Source: Tardiphaga sp. (GTDB lineage Bacteria > Pseudomonadota > Alphaproteobacteria > Rhizobiales > Xanthobacteraceae). Taken from it: a stretch of DNA of 6,490 nt. Of the stretch, positions 5,783 through 6,490 are shown in pieces. Under the pieces are notes generated by a model. It made no database searches. It was not told the origin of the DNA and was given only the letters and a program-made list of their open reading frames with translations. The stretch lies in NCBI GenBank assembly GCA_014377915.1, contig JACMOT010000633.1:1-6490 (forward strand). Direction: 5' to 3'. Within the stretch, counting starts at the first letter, position 1, and each line of letters begins with the position of its first letter. The translations under genes were made by a program, and so were the position numbers.

Positions 5783-5810
5783 GCGGCGAAGCGGGGTTTT
5801 GCTTCGCTGT
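5783..5810 (+). other. Hairpin-forming 5' leader of pre-tRNA-Asn
   Basis: GCGAAGC (5786-5792) and GCTTCGC (5801-5807) form a perfect 7-bp stem around GGGGTTTT; further pairs including two G-U pairs extend it to 5783/5810. The structure abuts the mature tRNA 5' end, the RNase P cleavage site, and the predicted transcript starts at about its first base. Confidence 0.5.
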
Positions 5811-5885
5811 TCCCTGGTAGCTCAGTGGTAGAGCATTCGACTGTTAATCGAATGGTCGCTGGTTCGAATCCGGCCCGGGGAGCCA
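5811..5885 (+). tRNA. tRNA-Asn (anticodon GUU), CCA encoded
   Basis: A complete 75-nt cloverleaf. The acceptor stem TCCCTGG/CCGGGGA has one U-G pair, the D arm is GCTC-AGTGGTA-GAGC, the anticodon arm is TTCGA-CTGTTAA-TCGAA with GTT at 5843-5845, and the T arm is GCTGG-TTCGAAT-CCGGC. G73 (5882) is the usual discriminator for tRNA-Asn and CCA is encoded at 5883-5885. The five-base variable loop TGGTC has U at position 47, the base that TapT-type enzymes modify in some tRNAs; whether this tRNA is a substrate is unknown. Confidence 0.98.
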
Positions 5886-5886
5886 A

Positions 5887-5907
5887 CACATCTGCCGCAG
5901 CGATGTG
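5887..5907 (+). terminator. Possible stem-loop terminator of tRNA-Asn
   Basis: CACATC (5887-5892) pairs with GATGTG (5902-5907) across a nine-base loop, one base after the encoded CCA. The following ATTGATAAT is AT-rich but not a T-run. The position suits a 3' end for the tRNA transcript; the stem is short. Confidence 0.3.
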
Positions 5908-6038
5908 ATTGATAATGCCGATGCGGTGACCACCCCGGCGTTGCCTTCCATCCAAGCTTAAATCAGACGTCTTGCATGCGGCTTTGCGCTGCCGTAATTC
6001 CTCGTTCAGGAACTTCAGCCGCTTGCAAGGGATCGCGC

Positions 6039-6490
6039 ATGTCCGATTTTTCAACCGCCCGCCAGAAGATGGTTGATGGTCAGGTGCGTCCCAGCGACGT
6101 CACCGACATCCGGATCATCGATGCCATGCTGGCGGTGCCGCGCGAGGAGTTCGTGCCCGACAGCCAGCGCGCGATGGCCTATCTCGACATCGACCTCGAC
6201 ATTAGCGCCGCCGGCGGGTCGAAGCGTTTTCTGATCAAGCCGGTGGTGCTGGCCCGGATGCTGCAGGCCGCCGAGGTAAAGGCGTCGGACAATGTTCTCG
6301 TGGTTGGCTGCGCAACCGGTTACTCTGCCGCTGTGGTGGCACGAATTGCCGGCAAGGTGACGGCCACCGATGGCGATCCGGCTCTGGTCGCCAAAGCCGC
6401 CGGTTGCGCGGCGAAGCTTGGATATTCAAACGCCGATTTCAGGGCGGGGTTGGCGGCTGATGGCTGTGCCGTCAATGGCCCCTATAACGT
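6039..6490 (+). CDS. Protein-L-isoaspartate O-methyltransferase-like protein, N-terminal part (3' end outside window)
   Basis: The frame is open from ATG 6039 to the window end (150 codons visible; family members are about 210-220 aa). AAGGGA (6027-6032), 6 bases upstream, supports the start. The N-terminus ARQKMVDGQVRPSDVTDIRIIDAMLAVPREEFVP (7-40) follows the PIMT (isoaspartyl repair methyltransferase) family pattern. VLVVGCATGYSAA (86-98) is the S-adenosylmethionine-binding motif I, and D111/D113 after the next strand are candidate ribose ligands. The family methylates isoaspartyl residues in damaged proteins. However, the active-site segment QTISQPY of true enzymes is replaced by RFLIKPV (63-69), and the later GDG-type motif reads GLA (137-139), so repair activity is doubtful. 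From memory, this divergent version is typical of Bradyrhizobium relatives, where it often precedes a TolC-type outer-membrane gene; that cannot be seen here. Probably cytoplasmic. Confidence 0.85.
   Translation, partial: MSDFSTARQKMVDGQVRPSDVTDIRIIDAMLAVPREEFVPDSQRAMAYLDIDLDISAAGGSKRFLIKPVVLARMLQAAEVKASDNVLVVGCATGYSAAVVARIAGKVTATDGDPALVAKAAGCAAKLGYSNADFRAGLAADGCAVNGPYN

Larger units (their letters stand above)
5536..5810. other. AT-rich intergenic region between the 63-aa gene and tRNA-Asn
   Basis: The stretch separates a minus-strand gene from a plus-strand tRNA and should hold divergent promoters. Positions 5641-5720 contain 28 G/C of 80 (35%), far below the surrounding coding DNA. Short palindromes occur (ACAATTGT at 5641-5648, ACATGT nearby). 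I could not find a convincing minus-strand promoter. The tRNA-Asn promoter and leader hairpin occupy its right end. Short open frames here lack ribosome-binding support. Confidence 0.5.

Noticed and set aside
4703..5885. Genomic island bounded by the two tRNA genes
   Set aside because: No direct repeat of either tRNA 3' end, no integrase and no mobile genes are present in the interval.
5693..5908. 71-codon plus-strand frame
   Set aside because: It reads through tRNA-Asn; part of the product is simply translated tRNA sequence.
5972..6000. TTGCAT-17-TAATTC as promoter of the methyltransferase-like gene
   Set aside because: Spacing is ideal but the -10 element matches only 2 of 6 consensus positions.

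Overview
The window looks like chromosomal DNA of a GC-rich alphaproteobacterium, most likely of the Bradyrhizobium/Rhodopseudomonas/Nitrobacter group. The reasons are the strong G/C preference at third codon positions, the style of the small proteins, and a divergent isoaspartyl-methyltransferase-like protein of a type I associate with that group. No database search was possible, so the taxon is an inference.

Positions 1-3482 hold the end of one RND-type efflux permease (MdtB-like, cut by the window start) and a complete second permease (MdtC-like, 1034 aa). They overlap by one base (TAATG), so they are almost certainly co-translated parts of an mdtABC-type drug-export operon whose adaptor and MdtB start lie to the left. 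Positions 3506-4265 carry a DTW-domain tRNA-uridine aminocarboxypropyltransferase (TapT/YfiP-like). Its apparent promoter would start transcription at or within about a base of the ATG, predicting a leaderless mRNA.

From 4119 to 5535 everything real is on the minus strand: a short exported protein whose reading frame runs 147 bases into the 3' end of the DTW gene, a tRNA-Cys(GCA), and two unrecognised small acidic proteins (59 and 63 aa). Two of these three protein genes have their ribosome-binding site inside an inverted repeat. The 63-aa gene is followed by a perfect 13-bp stem-loop.

An AT-rich patch (5641-5720, 28 of 80 bases G/C) precedes a tRNA-Asn(GUU) on the plus strand, which has a plausible promoter and a hairpin-forming leader. 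The window ends inside a plus-strand gene (6039 onward) for a protein-L-isoaspartate O-methyltransferase-like protein that lacks residues typical of the true repair enzymes.

Apart from the RND pair, the genes do not form an obvious pathway; this reads as core housekeeping sequence. I see no CRISPR array, insertion sequence, phage gene or defence cassette. The best leads are the leaderless DTW gene, the structured start sites of the small minus-strand genes, the two orphan small proteins and the atypical methyltransferase.
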